A DNA stretch of 64,000 bases from Desulfofustis limnaeus (GCF_023169885.1 NZ_AP025516.1:2769501-2833500); one strand, 5' to 3'; shown: positions 55,322-64,000, numbered from the stretch's first letter. The notes: generated by a model from the letters alone, not told the origin. Translations and numbers: made by a program.

Positions 55322-55738
55322 ATGAAGCCAAGAATCAGCATGATCACTCTGGGCGTCAGAGACCTGGAGCGCTCGATCGAATTCTATGAAAACGGGCTCG
55401 GCCTGCCGCGGATGGACGCTCCTCCGGAGGTGGCCTTTTTCACCCTGAACGGCACCTGGTTGTGCCTGTACGGGCGTGACGCCCTGGCCGAAGATGCGTC
55501 GGTGAGCGGAGCCGGAACGGGGTTTGCCGGATTCAGCCTGGCGCACAATGTGAGATCTGAGTTGGAGGTAGACCAGGTGATGGCCCAGGCCGCATCAGTT
55601 GGCGCCGTAGTGACAAAACCTCCCCGGAAAACCGAGTGGGGCGGCTATGCCGGCTACTTCGCCGACCCCGACGGCTATCTTTGGGAAATCGCGCACAATC
55701 CACTATTCTGGGTCGGACCTGCGGATGACCCCGCATGA
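55322..55738 (+). CDS. VOC-family (glyoxalase/dioxygenase-like) protein
   Basis: A 138-residue single-domain VOC protein. ISMITLGVRDLERSIEFYEN and GLGLPRMDAPPEVAFFTLNG form the first beta-alpha-beta-beta unit and GYAGYFADPDGYLWEIAHNP the second, with a metal-ligand Glu in WEIAHN. GAGGAG precedes the ATG. An SDR gene follows by 26 bases, so they may form a small operon. The substrate is unknown. Confidence 0.85.
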   Translation: MKPRISMITLGVRDLERSIEFYENGLGLPRMDAPPEVAFFTLNGTWLCLYGRDALAEDASVSGAGTGFAGFSLAHNVRSELEVDQVMAQAASVGAVVTKPPRKTEWGGYAGYFADPDGYLWEIAHNPLFWVGPADDPA

Positions 55739-55764
55739 CCCTCTGTCCTTAGGGAGATTCTCAC

Positions 55765-56502
55765 ATGAGCACGATTACAAAAGTTGCCCTGGTCACCGGG
55801 GCATCACGTGGTATCGGCCGCGCCGTTGCGCTTCGGCTGGCCGATGACGGCTTTATCGTGGTGGTAAGCTTTGCCGGTAATGCCCAAAAAGCCGCCGAGG
55901 TGGTAAACGACATCAAACAGGCTGGCGGAACGGCGATTGCGCTTCAAGCCGATGTTGCCAACACTGCCGATGTGGAGCAGCTTTTCCAGCAAGCTCTGAG
56001 CACCTTCGGCAGGATTGATGTGGTGGTCAACAGCGCCGGGATCATGTCGCTGTCGCCGATCGCCGCCGGAGACCTTGCCCAGTTTGACCAGATCATTGCG
56101 ACCAACCTCCGGGGAACGTATATCGTGCTGGCACAGGCGGCACGGCACGTTGCGGACGGGGGACGGATCATCGTGCTGTCAAGCACGGCCATCGCCAAGG
56201 CCTTCCCCACCTACGGCGCCTACATTGCCTCCAAGGCGGGTGTCGAAGGTCTGGTCCCCGTGCTGGCCAATGAGCTGCGGGGCCGCAGCATTACCGTAAA
56301 CGCCGTTGCCCCGGGTCCGGTTGCCACGGAGCTGTTCTTTAACGGCAAGAGCGAAGCGCTGGTCGAGCAGATGAGCAAAGCGCCCCCGTTGGAGCGGCTG
56401 GGTCAACCCGAGGATATCGCCAGGGTGGTCTCGTTTCTTGCCGGTCCCGACGGCGGCTGGGTCAACGCCCAGGTCCTGCGCGCCAACGGCGGCTTGGCCT
56501 GA
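55765..56502 (+). CDS. SDR-family oxidoreductase
   Basis: A 245-residue short-chain dehydrogenase/reductase. The NAD(P) motif is LVTGASRGIGRAVALRLADD, NSAG follows (VVVNSAGIMSLSPIAAGDLA), and the catalytic triad lies in IIVLSSTAIAKAFPTYGAYI followed by ASKAGVEGL (Ser, YxxxK). The C-terminal VNAVAPGPVATELFFNGKSE and GWVNAQVLRANGGLA are typical of FabG-like members. A hairpin lies just after the stop. Substrate not readable. Confidence 0.9.
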   Translation: MSTITKVALVTGASRGIGRAVALRLADDGFIVVVSFAGNAQKAAEVVNDIKQAGGTAIALQADVANTADVEQLFQQALSTFGRIDVVVNSAGIMSLSPIAAGDLAQFDQIIATNLRGTYIVLAQAARHVADGGRIIVLSSTAIAKAFPTYGAYIASKAGVEGLVPVLANELRGRSITVNAVAPGPVATELFFNGKSEALVEQMSKAPPLERLGQPEDIARVVSFLAGPDGGWVNAQVLRANGGLA

Positions 56503-56503
56503 G

Positions 56504-56526
56504 GATCACCTGCACTTGAGGTGATC
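56504..56526. terminator. Hairpin between convergent genes
   Basis: GATCACCT, 7-base loop, AGGTGATC: an 8-bp stem directly after the SDR stop and 38 bases before the end of the acyl-CoA synthetase gene. No T-run follows; a weak terminator at most. Confidence 0.35.
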
Positions 56527-56563
56527 AGCTCAGCTGGTTCCCGCCCGGGCAGACACGGCTCGA

Positions 56564-58672
56564 TCAGCTTCCCGCCTCGATTCTGGCACGGCCATCAAGG
56601 GCCAGCACAGCGGAGCCGTCCTCCAGGAGCCGCACCGGATTCAGGTCGAGTTCCTTGATCTGCGGGAAATCGGCCAGCAGACAGGAGACCCGGACGACCA
56701 GGTCGGCATAGGCCTTGCTGTCGGCGGCCTTCTTTCCCCGCATGCCCTGCAGTATCCGGTTGCACTTCAACCTTTCCAGCTTGTGGGTGATCTCGGCGGC
56801 GGTTGCCGGACACAGCGCCCGTTCGATGTCGTTGAAGACCTCCACGTAGATCCCGCCGTAGCCGAAAAAGACGATCGGGCCGAACGATTCGTCATGGCTG
56901 CCGCCGACAAACAGGTCATACCCCGGCCCGGCCATGGCCGCGATGCGGACACCGTCGAAACGGGCCTGCGCCTGATGGTCCGCAAGATTCTTTCGGATCT
57001 CGCCAAAAGCTGCGGCAACCCCGGCATCGCTGCTCAACCCGAGACGCACCCCGCCGACATCGGATTTGTGCAGCGCGTCGGGGGAAACCACTTTCATCGC
57101 CACCGGATAGCCGATATCAGTGGCGGCTGCGATCGCACCCTCGACATCGTCAGCCTGCCTCGACCTCACCGTCTTGATGCCGTACAGCTCCAGCAATTCG
57201 AGAACCTCCTCCCCACGCACCCCCTGATGCGAACCGATCCAGTCGGCGGCCCGCTCCCGGTCGATGCCGGCTGGTCGGGCAGGCGCCTCGGGAGAACGGT
57301 TCTTCCTGGCGTAATACTCCTGCTGCACCTTGAGGGCCCTGATCATCTCCTCCGGGGTGTCAAAGATCGGGATGCTCAGGTTGTTTTTGATCTTGGTGAT
57401 CGTCTTGGATGGCCCGAAAAGGCAGACGGCCAAAGGCTTTCCGGCGGAACGTATGGCCCCCATGGTCTCCAGGGACAAATCGGTATGAAACATCCTGCTG
57501 AAGATGTCGTCACCCACCGGCATACGCGGCCATTGGTTGACATACACCGCTCCATCCACCTGCTCATTGTGGAGAACGGCATGAAAGATATCGACGACCG
57601 CTCGGGGATCGTAGATATCACCCATGTCGAGGGGGTTCGAGACATCAATGATGCCGGCATTGCCGTAGGTGGCCACCTCCTCGTAGAACTCCCGGCCCGG
57701 GTCGGCAAACGTGAAACCCTCCCTGGTGCACAGGTCGGCCATGATCACCGAGAAGCCGCCGGCCGGACTCATGGCCATGATGCGTTTCCCCTTCATGGGC
57801 GGCAACCGGAAGGCCTTGGTGACCGAGATGAATTCGCTCAGGGTCTCGATGCGGATGATCCCGGCCCGCTCCAGGGCGGCATCGAGGATATCGTCGTCGT
57901 TATGTATGGCGGCGGTATGGCTCATGGCTGCCCGGCTGCCGGCGCCGGTCGTGTTCGCTTTGTAGAGAACCACCGGCTTGTCGCAGGCTGTCGCCGCTTC
58001 GATCAGTGCCGTGCCGTTGGCCAGGCTCTCCATGTAGAGGCAGATGATCTCGGTCTCCGGATCACGGGCGAAGTAGTTGAGGAAGGCCACCTCGTCGAGG
58101 TCGAGCTTGTTGCCGATGCTGGCGAATTTTGCCAGCCCGAGGTGTTCGTCGGCGATCAGATTCCACAATGAGAGCCCCAAGCCGCCGCTCTGGGTGATGA
58201 CCGACATCCCGCCCTGCGGCGGCCGGTACAGGGGCGTGAACGGCAGACAGAGCCCGTTGGCGGTGTTGGCAATCGTCAGCCCGTTCGGGCCGACAAACCG
58301 GACGCCGAAGTCGGCCGCGGCCCGCAGCAGCTCTCCGGTCAGCTGCTCACCTTTGGCGCCGGTTTCGTTGAAACCGCCCGAAGGGATCGCCATGCGGCGG
58401 ATACCGAATGAACCACAGGCCCGTACCGTATCGGGTATGAACCGTGCCGGCAGGAGCGCCACGGCCAGGTCCGGGACGATCGGCAATTGGTCGATCTCCC
58501 GATACATCCTGACGCCATCCACCTGCCGCTCCGAGCCACGGGCATTGACCCCGAAAATCCGGCCGCTGTAACCCCACCTGATAAGGTTGGCAAGGATGAG
58601 CCGGGACACGTTGTTCTCTCGGGAAGAAAGCCCGAGAATGGCGATCGAATCCGGGTAAAAGAATTTCTCCAT
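56564..58672 (-). CDS. ADP-forming acetyl/acyl-CoA synthetase, fused subunits
   Basis: A 702-residue enzyme of the ADP-forming acyl-CoA synthetase family, which converts acyl-CoA, ADP and phosphate to acid, CoA and ATP, or the reverse. Order of domains: CoA-binding (FYPDSIAILGLSSRENNVSR), ligase-CoA with the phospho-His region (SRAAMSHTAAIHNDDDILDA), then an ATP-grasp beta part (DRERAADWIGSHQGVRGEEV, YPVAMKVVSPDALHKSDVGG, ELDLNPVRLLEDGSAVLALD). The ATG at 58672 is preceded by GGGAG; the frame is open to 58882 without support. It may gain ATP from acetyl-CoA, fitting a Wood-Ljungdahl-type metabolism, but the acyl specificity is unknown. Confidence 0.9.
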   Translation of the reverse strand: MEKFFYPDSIAILGLSSRENNVSRLILANLIRWGYSGRIFGVNARGSERQVDGVRMYREIDQLPIVPDLAVALLPARFIPDTVRACGSFGIRRMAIPSGGFNETGAKGEQLTGELLRAAADFGVRFVGPNGLTIANTANGLCLPFTPLYRPPQGGMSVITQSGGLGLSLWNLIADEHLGLAKFASIGNKLDLDEVAFLNYFARDPETEIICLYMESLANGTALIEAATACDKPVVLYKANTTGAGSRAAMSHTAAIHNDDDILDAALERAGIIRIETLSEFISVTKAFRLPPMKGKRIMAMSPAGGFSVIMADLCTREGFTFADPGREFYEEVATYGNAGIIDVSNPLDMGDIYDPRAVVDIFHAVLHNEQVDGAVYVNQWPRMPVGDDIFSRMFHTDLSLETMGAIRSAGKPLAVCLFGPSKTITKIKNNLSIPIFDTPEEMIRALKVQQEYYARKNRSPEAPARPAGIDRERAADWIGSHQGVRGEEVLELLELYGIKTVRSRQADDVEGAIAAATDIGYPVAMKVVSPDALHKSDVGGVRLGLSSDAGVAAAFGEIRKNLADHQAQARFDGVRIAAMAGPGYDLFVGGSHDESFGPIVFFGYGGIYVEVFNDIERALCPATAAEITHKLERLKCNRILQGMRGKKAADSKAYADLVVRVSCLLADFPQIKELDLNPVRLLEDGSAVLALDGRARIEAGS

Positions 58673-58946
58673 GGCAAACTCCCACGAGGCTCGTTCTGTG
58701 AAGCAAAGCGGTCCGGCCAAATAACCAGTAAAATCAGGCTGCACCAAACCAGAGTTGACTGACCCCGAGAGATTTTTACCGCATATGATACTATCTTTCC
58801 AGAGATTGTTGCTGGTCTTCATACCGCTTCGCCTGATCAACCGGCGGAAGAGCATCATCAAAATCCTTGCTATCCGTACCATGCGAGGTAAATACCATAC
58901 CTATGCTCCCCGCTCCTTGTTGCCAGCGTATCTATCGCCACGCTTC

Positions 58947-59282
58947 ATGACCGCATCACCTCCTGACATAGGTAAGGGATTGACCGCTATCAGAAGATTG
59001 CGTCGGGTCTTTCTTTTCATCCTTTTTTCGTTCGTCCCCCTTGTCGTGGTGACCATGGCAGGTATCGAGCGGTTCGACACCTGGTGGCCGATCCTGCTGC
59101 CCGCCTTGTTCTTTTTGTTCGGAATGATGGTCCAGAACCGGCTGCATCGCCAGAAATGCCCTCGATGTCATGCGTTCTTCTTTGTCCAGAGCATCTCCAA
59201 GGACGCCTACATCCCGGCCAGCAGCATCAGTTTTCCCCCGCAAAAGAGGTGCCAGAACTGCGGGCTTGTCCTGTACCGGTAA
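58947..59282 (+). CDS. Small membrane protein with zinc ribbon
   Basis: A 111-residue protein. Two hydrophobic helices (VFLFILFSFVPLVVVTMAG, WWPILLPALFFLFGMMVQN) are followed by a cytosolic zinc-ribbon with CPRCHAFF and CQNCGLVLY. I used the ATG at 58947; the frame runs from 58755 but that part overlaps the upstream region of the acyl-CoA synthetase gene. It ends 8 bases before the radical SAM gene and is probably cotranscribed with it. Confidence 0.6.
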   Translation: MTASPPDIGKGLTAIRRLRRVFLFILFSFVPLVVVTMAGIERFDTWWPILLPALFFLFGMMVQNRLHRQKCPRCHAFFFVQSISKDAYIPASSISFPPQKRCQNCGLVLYR

Positions 59283-59290
59283 GGAGGCCT

Positions 59291-60529
59291 ATGGCTCTGT
59301 CGCTTGCCATTCGGGGCTCGGACCACTTCGTCAAAGCCAGCTACCCGGTTCGGGCCGGGGTATACAGCGAAGTGGAGACCGACTCCTGTATCCTCCATTT
59401 CAACCTCAACCAGGAGATCATCCGGGCTCAAGGAAAAGGGGATGGCTGGCCGCATCCGCAGGAATGGCTGCAGCGGACCATCGGCAATGACTGGGTCTAC
59501 TACTCCACCGGCGGCTATGCCGGGGTTTTCGAAGCCACCGGCGAATACTACCTGCCCAATCTCCCCTATCGTACCAACAACATCCTCGGCGGCAACCCGC
59601 TGCAGATCGCCCCGGTGGCCGCCTTGCTCGAGACCTGGCACCAGCGGCTGTGCGAGATAGCCGCACACCATTCCGGCAACGCAGCCGAGGACGCCTTCCT
59701 GCAGGCGGCCCGGAGAAACGGCCCGACTCGGTTGGAGCAGCGGGCCCAGGAGCTGTTTGCCATCATCGGCGGCCGCCCTTCCGTCCTGCCGCCGGATACC
59801 AGGCATGTGGATTATCGGGTCGTACCGCTTACCGTGCATCGCGGCTGTCTCTACAAATGCAGTTTCTGCCGGGTCAAGAACAAGGCCGCCCCGTCGCCCT
59901 TGTCCGCTGCCGACATCGATCGTCAAATCGATCGATTGGCCTGCTTTTTCGGCGACGACCTGGCCAACCACAACTCGCTTTTCCTGGGCGAGCATGACGC
60001 CCTGCTGGCCGACCCGGAGCTGCTCTGTTACGCCATCGAACAGGCGCAACGGCGGCTCGGCTTGACCTCATCGAACCTGGCCGGCAGCAATGTCTTCCTT
60101 TTTGGCTCGGTGGGCTCCCTGCGCCGGGCCCCACGGCGGTTGTTCGACGAGCTGGAGCGGCTGCCCGGCCGGGTCTACCTTAATATCGGCCTGGAATCAT
60201 TCGATCAGGCAACGCTCGATCAGCTCGGCAAACCACTCACCAGCGCGGAGGTCGGCGAGGCCTTCGCCACGATGCTCGAAATCAACGCCCGCTTTTCTTC
60301 CATCGAGGTCACCGCCAATCTCGTCATCGATGACCGGTTGAACGAGGACCACCACCAATCCCTGATCACCCTGATCAGGGACCGGGTCGGCAAGACCACC
60401 AGCAAAGGCGCCATCTATCTCTCGCCACTGAGTTTCGGCAATCCGTCCCGGGCCCGGCTGTTTTCCTTCTACCACCTGAAACGATTGAGTCGTTTACCGC
60501 TGTATCTCTACACCATCCAACGGCTATGA
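59291..60529 (+). CDS. Radical SAM protein of unknown function
   Basis: A 412-residue radical SAM enzyme. The motif VHRGCLYKCSFCRVKNKAAP lies at about residue 183; the first 170 residues form a separate N-terminal domain (FNLNQEIIRAQGKGDGWPHP, EYYLPNLPYRTNNILGGNPL) I cannot name. LERLPGRVYLNIGLESFDQA is the conserved barrel segment. AAGGAGG stands 5 bases before the ATG, and the stop overlaps the start of the formyl-THF cyclo-ligase gene. The neighbourhood hints at folate or C1 metabolism, without proof. Confidence 0.8.
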   Translation: MALSLAIRGSDHFVKASYPVRAGVYSEVETDSCILHFNLNQEIIRAQGKGDGWPHPQEWLQRTIGNDWVYYSTGGYAGVFEATGEYYLPNLPYRTNNILGGNPLQIAPVAALLETWHQRLCEIAAHHSGNAAEDAFLQAARRNGPTRLEQRAQELFAIIGGRPSVLPPDTRHVDYRVVPLTVHRGCLYKCSFCRVKNKAAPSPLSAADIDRQIDRLACFFGDDLANHNSLFLGEHDALLADPELLCYAIEQAQRRLGLTSSNLAGSNVFLFGSVGSLRRAPRRLFDELERLPGRVYLNIGLESFDQATLDQLGKPLTSAEVGEAFATMLEINARFSSIEVTANLVIDDRLNEDHHQSLITLIRDRVGKTTSKGAIYLSPLSFGNPSRARLFSFYHLKRLSRLPLYLYTIQRL

Positions 60530-61155
60530 CCGCCGATGCAAACACGTTCACCACAAGAGACCCCATGACCGACGGACACCACCTGAGAAAAACCATCCTC
60601 GCCGCCCGCGACCGGCTCACCGAGGCCGAGATCGCCGCCAGGAGCGAAGCTATCGCCCACCGGCTGCTGGCCCTGCCCGAACTGGAACGCAGCGGGACCA
60701 TCTGCATCTACGTCAGTTTTCGCAGCGAGGTCCGGACCCTGCCGCTCATCCGCACCCTGCTGGCGCGAGAAAAGCGGGTGGTCGTGCCGCTGACCCGTAT
60801 CAAGGAAAAACGACTCGACCTGGTCACCCTCTCTGACCCAGACCAGGACCTGGTTCCCGGCTACTGCAACATACCCGAGCCGCGCCGGGAACTGCTGCCG
60901 CAACGGCTGGTCGAGCCGGAACAACTCGACCTGGTGGTCCTGCCCGGTTCGGTCTTTGATGAGCGGGGCGGCCGCTTCGGTTACGGCGGCGGCTATTACG
61001 ATCGGCTGCTGGCGGGCATCCCCCGGGCGACCAGGGTCGCTCTCGCCTTCGAAATGCAGATGGTTGCCGCACTGCCGTTGGCCGAACACGATCAACTCCT
61101 GGATCGAATCGTAACCGAAAAAAGGGTGATCCACGGTACCAGACAGCCACGGTAA
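60526..61155 (+). CDS. 5-formyltetrahydrofolate cyclo-ligase
   Basis: Converts 5-formyl-THF to 5,10-methenyl-THF with ATP, returning a side product to the active folate pool. The 209-residue protein has the N-terminal KTILAARDRLTEAEIAARSE, the middle ICIYVSFRSEVRTLPLIRTL and the diagnostic GGRFGYGGGYYDRLLAGIPR. Its start overlaps the radical SAM stop (ATGA); an ATG at 60565 (MTDGHHLRK) is an alternative start. Together with FolD and MetF it shows active C1-folate metabolism in this organism. Confidence 0.92.
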   Translation: MTADANTFTTRDPMTDGHHLRKTILAARDRLTEAEIAARSEAIAHRLLALPELERSGTICIYVSFRSEVRTLPLIRTLLAREKRVVVPLTRIKEKRLDLVTLSDPDQDLVPGYCNIPEPRRELLPQRLVEPEQLDLVVLPGSVFDERGGRFGYGGGYYDRLLAGIPRATRVALAFEMQMVAALPLAEHDQLLDRIVTEKRVIHGTRQPR

Positions 61156-61542
61156 CCGGGCTCATTTTCCTGAGGCTCTGCGGCCCCGGGAGAGGCATCA
61201 ATGGAGACGATGTCGTAAGGGAATTGACTTTTCCTAAACGCACCGGTAGATTCGATGGTGTTCCCGACATCTCTTCGCCCGGAAGCGGTGCAGATGCGGC
61301 CACGTTCCGGATTTTCCGGCTCGATCAACGCACAGCAGCAACCCACTCCCAGGAGGTACCATGACCTGACCTGTACCAATCTGCCCGGTCTGCCGCTGAC
61401 CCGCCGCCACCATGCCGGCGGGGCCGGTCCCTGCCCGGTACGACGCAATCCCCCGAACGTACGATGCCGGCGCCGCCGCCATCAGGATTAACCCCCTGCC
61501 CGGGATGGCGCCTTGATGCAACCATATCTTGCGGGAATTCAC
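61156..61542. other. Intergenic region upstream of the membrane Hdr-like operon
   Basis: 387 bases without a supported gene. A strong ribosome-site sequence, AGGAGG, precedes ATG at 61361, but the frame ends after two codons at TGA. No clear promoter stands out. Confidence 0.4.
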
Positions 61543-63267
61543 ATGAAGATCCTTCTTGCCATATCCTTACTGGTATTTCTGGCCGGGCTTCTTTACCGCT
61601 GGCGTGGCTGGTTTTCTCAAGGCATACAAGCTTCCGGAGAGACTGTTTCGTTTTCCACCAGGCTCGCCGCTGCCGGTCGTGGCCTTCTGCGCACCCTGAG
61701 TGGAGCAAGCCTTATCCCCCTGATCAAAAGTCTCGGCGCCGACGTCATCCTGCAAAAGCGGCTGCTGGCCAAGAGTTTCCGCCGCTGGCTGGCCCATGGA
61801 CTGATTCTGGTCGGCTTTCTTGCCCTGCTGCTGATGCACGGCCTCGGCACCGGGGTCAGCGAGTTCTTCTTCAGCGGCTACTATTCGGCCCTGCAACCGT
61901 TCCTTTCCCTACGTAACCTGTTTGGTCTGCTGGTCCTGCTCGGCCTCGCCCTCGCTCTGCACCGCCGCCTCACCGATCGACCGCTGCGGGTCAAGAGCCT
62001 GCCCAGCGATTGGCTGGCCATCGGCGTGGTGGCCGCCATCATCGGCAGCGGCTTTCTGCTGGAAAGCGTCAAGATCTCCTCGTACGACGCCTACCGGGCG
62101 ATGGTTGACGATTACGGCGACGTGGCCGATGACGCCGAAGAGCTGGCGCTGGAAACCTACTGGGCCGCCGAGCAAGGCCTGGTGCCGCGCCAAGCCATCA
62201 AACCGTACGACCCGGAACTGGTCGAACAAGGACGGGAGATCAGCTCGCGCAGCTGCGTCGAATGTCACGCCCCGGCCACCGGAGCCTTCGTCAGCTTTCC
62301 CCTGGCCAAGGCGTTTGGCCCGCTCGCCTCGGCGCTCGGCGACAAGGGGGTAACCGCCGGGCTGTTTTACCTGCACCTGCTCAGCTGTCTGGCCTTGCTC
62401 GCCTGGCTGCCGTTCAGCAAGATGTTCCACGTGATCGCCGTGCCGGTCTCGCTGCTGATCAACGGTGTGCTCGGGTTCAAGAAGGATCCGGCCGAGGCGG
62501 CCAACACCCTCAATCGGCAGAGCATCGGGTTGTCGGCCTGCACCCACTGCGGCGCCTGCAGCGAACTCTGCTCGTCGCTGATGTTCTACGAATCGTTCCA
62601 GAACGATTTCATCCTGCCCTCGGAAAAAGTCCAATTGCTCAAGCAGGTGGCGGCAGGGCGACCGATCGATCAGGCCACCTTGAACCACCTGCAACGCGGC
62701 CTGTATATCTGTACCAGCTGCGATCGTTGCTCCACGGTCTGCCCGTCCGGCATCAATCTCCGCGAACTCTTCGTCAGCGCCCGCTATCACCTGCTCGGTC
62801 GCGGCATCCCCGAAACCTCACTGCTGAGCCATTTCAGCTTCCCGCTGGCCATCGCCCGCCGTTTTGTAAACGAACACCTGCAGGCCCTGAAACGGTTGGA
62901 AGCAATGTTTAGCCAGCATTTTCGCAAGCTGGCCGACCTGGGGACGTTGCAGCTGGCCGCAGCCCCTGCCGAGGTGGGCACCGAGAGTTACCGCAGCTGC
63001 TATACCTGCCAGCGCTGCACCAATATCTGTCCGGTGGTCCGGCTCTACGACGATCCGGTGCAGCACCTCGATCTGCTGCCGCACCAGATTATCTACAGTC
63101 TCGGTATCGGCAACAAGGAACTGGCCATGGGCGCCCGGATGATCTGGAGTTGCTCGACCTGTTACCTCTGCCAGGAACACTGCCCCAACCAGGTGCAGCT
63201 GACCGATATCTTCTATCGCCTGAAAAACGCAGCAGTCACCACTATCGAATCGGGAGGCAGAGCATGA
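61543..63267 (+). CDS. Membrane cytochrome/HdrC-like iron-sulfur protein
   Basis: A 574-residue protein with several parts. Membrane helices at the N-terminus (ILLAISLLVFLAGLLYRW, WLAHGLILVGFLALLLMHG, SLRNLFGLLVLLGLALALH, WLAIGVVAAIIGSGFLLES) and again near residue 290 resemble a NarI/DsrM-type cytochrome b. Between them lies one c-type heme motif (SRSCVECHAPATGAF). The C-terminal half has [4Fe-4S] motifs SACTHCGACSELC, ICTSCDRCSTVCP, SCYTCQRCTNICP and SCSTCYLCQEHCP. The ATG at 61543 opens a hydrophobic N-terminus. It overlaps hdrB by 4 bases. It probably exchanges electrons between the menaquinone pool and the HdrB active site. Confidence 0.83.
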   Translation: MKILLAISLLVFLAGLLYRWRGWFSQGIQASGETVSFSTRLAAAGRGLLRTLSGASLIPLIKSLGADVILQKRLLAKSFRRWLAHGLILVGFLALLLMHGLGTGVSEFFFSGYYSALQPFLSLRNLFGLLVLLGLALALHRRLTDRPLRVKSLPSDWLAIGVVAAIIGSGFLLESVKISSYDAYRAMVDDYGDVADDAEELALETYWAAEQGLVPRQAIKPYDPELVEQGREISSRSCVECHAPATGAFVSFPLAKAFGPLASALGDKGVTAGLFYLHLLSCLALLAWLPFSKMFHVIAVPVSLLINGVLGFKKDPAEAANTLNRQSIGLSACTHCGACSELCSSLMFYESFQNDFILPSEKVQLLKQVAAGRPIDQATLNHLQRGLYICTSCDRCSTVCPSGINLRELFVSARYHLLGRGIPETSLLSHFSFPLAIARRFVNEHLQALKRLEAMFSQHFRKLADLGTLQLAAAPAEVGTESYRSCYTCQRCTNICPVVRLYDDPVQHLDLLPHQIIYSLGIGNKELAMGARMIWSCSTCYLCQEHCPNQVQLTDIFYRLKNAAVTTIESGGRA

Positions 63268-64000
63268 AACTGGCATTTTTCCAGGGGTGCAATATTCCGG
63301 TACGCATCGAGCACTATGCCGTCTCGGCAGAAGCCGTCCTGCGACGATTCGGCGTCGAGTTGGAGATCGTGCCCGAGTTCACCTGCTGCGGCTACCCGGT
63401 CCGCAACCTCGACGAGAAATCCTACTTCCTGCCGTCGGTCCGCAACCTGGCCATTGCCGAGAAACGGGGTCTGGATGTGATGGCCATCTGCAACTGCTGC
63501 TTTGCCAGTCTGCAGAAGGCCAAGAACGTGCTGGCGGAAAACCGGCAGCTGGCCGACGAGATCAACGAGCTGCTGGCCAAAGAGGGCCTGCATTACCACG
63601 GTACCACCACCGTCAAACACTTGCTTACCGTCCTGCACGACGACATCGGCTGCGATACCATCAAAAAGCAGCTGACCGGCGCCTTTTCCGGGCTCAATCT
63701 GGCCGTCCTGCTCGGCTGCCACATCCTTCGTCCCCGCGAGGTGACCCGGTTCGACGACTCCTTCGTGCCGCAGATCGCCGATAACCTGGTCGGGCTGACC
63801 GGCGCCACGGCGCTGGAATGGACGGGTCGCCTGGAATGCTGTGGCGCCGCCTTGGCCGGTTTGAACGACGGGGTCGCCGACGCGCTGCTCAACGAAAAGG
63901 TTAACGGTGCCCGCGCTGCGGGGGCCGATTTCATTACCCCGATTTGCGCTTATTGCTATCTCCAGCTCGATACCAGTCAGCCGCAGGTGCGTGCCGCCGG
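63264..64000 (+). CDS. hdrB: HdrB-like protein (partial, runs off the window)
   Basis: At least 245 residues; no stop before the window ends. Two CCG domains are seen: FFQGCNIPVRIEHYAV, FTCCGYPVRNLDEKSY and AICNCCFASLQKAKNV; then VLLGCHILRPREVTRF, LECCGAALAGLNDGV and ITPICAYCYLQLDTSQ. These bind the two noncubane [4Fe-4S] clusters of heterodisulfide reductase subunit B. The ATG overlaps the stop of the membrane protein (ATGA), so the pair forms a membrane-bound Hdr-like unit. The natural substrate may be a thiol/disulfide or fumarate/succinate-type acceptor; this cannot be decided. Confidence 0.9.
   Translation, partial: MKLAFFQGCNIPVRIEHYAVSAEAVLRRFGVELEIVPEFTCCGYPVRNLDEKSYFLPSVRNLAIAEKRGLDVMAICNCCFASLQKAKNVLAENRQLADEINELLAKEGLHYHGTTTVKHLLTVLHDDIGCDTIKKQLTGAFSGLNLAVLLGCHILRPREVTRFDDSFVPQIADNLVGLTGATALEWTGRLECCGAALAGLNDGVADALLNEKVNGARAAGADFITPICAYCYLQLDTSQPQVRAA

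Noticed and set aside
61361-61396. A tiny selenopeptide frame (ATG-ACC-TGA, continuing with CPVC) behind a strong AGGAGG
   Set aside because: Only 12 codons long with no SECIS-like hairpin or homologue in mind; most likely chance.

Overview
The window looks like chromosomal DNA of an anaerobic, probably sulfate-reducing or sulfur-metabolising Desulfobacterota bacterium. This is an inference from content: heterodisulfide-reductase (Hdr) like proteins, formate dehydrogenase, methylene-tetrahydrofolate reductase, FolD, SLC13 and SulP anion permeases, a nickel-binding CooT-like protein, and many selenocysteine (UGA) codons. I saw no rRNA, tRNA or CRISPR array.

Layout. 1-3.7 kb: end of pyruvate kinase, ArfB, an RNase H-like exonuclease, then an MBL hydrolase/HDOD pair on the minus strand. 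3.85-11.3 kb: a nine-gene minus-strand Mrp-type cation/proton antiporter operon with three MrpD-like subunits. 11.6-17.6 kb: minus-strand fusA, a RecA-like ATPase, a eukaryotic-type HisA and a small protein; a group II intron with its maturase lies just upstream of fusA, inserted at the T-tract of a terminator hairpin. 17.6-22.8 kb: SLC13 permease, SulP permease and carbonic anhydrase. 23.1-30.8 kb: nitroreductase, FolD, a cytidylate-kinase-like protein, small zinc proteins, a CooT/His-rich pair and a ferritin-like protein.

31.2-44.0 kb: the centrepiece, a nine-gene plus-strand operon coding for an HdrD-like selenoprotein, a fused HdrC-HdrB protein, a double-module HdrA, two MvhD proteins, a second HdrA split over two genes, an FdhB-like ferredoxin protein and formate dehydrogenase FdhA. 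It holds seven in-frame UGA codons that fit selenocysteine. A convergent minus-strand operon (49.5-44.2 kb) carries HdrA, an MvhD selenoprotein, MetV and MetF. Together they suggest flavin-based electron bifurcation coupling formate, ferredoxin and NAD(P)H or thiol pools to the methyl branch of the Wood-Ljungdahl pathway; FolD and 5-formyl-THF cyclo-ligase elsewhere in the window belong to the same C1 chemistry.

49.7-51.3 kb: a radical SAM protein. 51.3-55.2 kb: an AT-rich patch with two integron attC sites but no integrase, i.e. a stranded cassette array; one cassette gene is cut in two by an IS5-like element, and the others code for a GIY-YIG/T5orf172-like protein and a NYN-domain protein. 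55.3-64 kb: VOC and SDR enzymes, an ADP-forming acyl-CoA synthetase, a second radical SAM protein, 5-formyl-THF cyclo-ligase, and a membrane cytochrome/HdrC-like protein followed by an HdrB that runs off the end.

A palindromic dispersed repeat of about 142 bp occurs at 30005 and 44094 (with a decayed relative at 29914), placing copies before and after the large seleno-Hdr operon.
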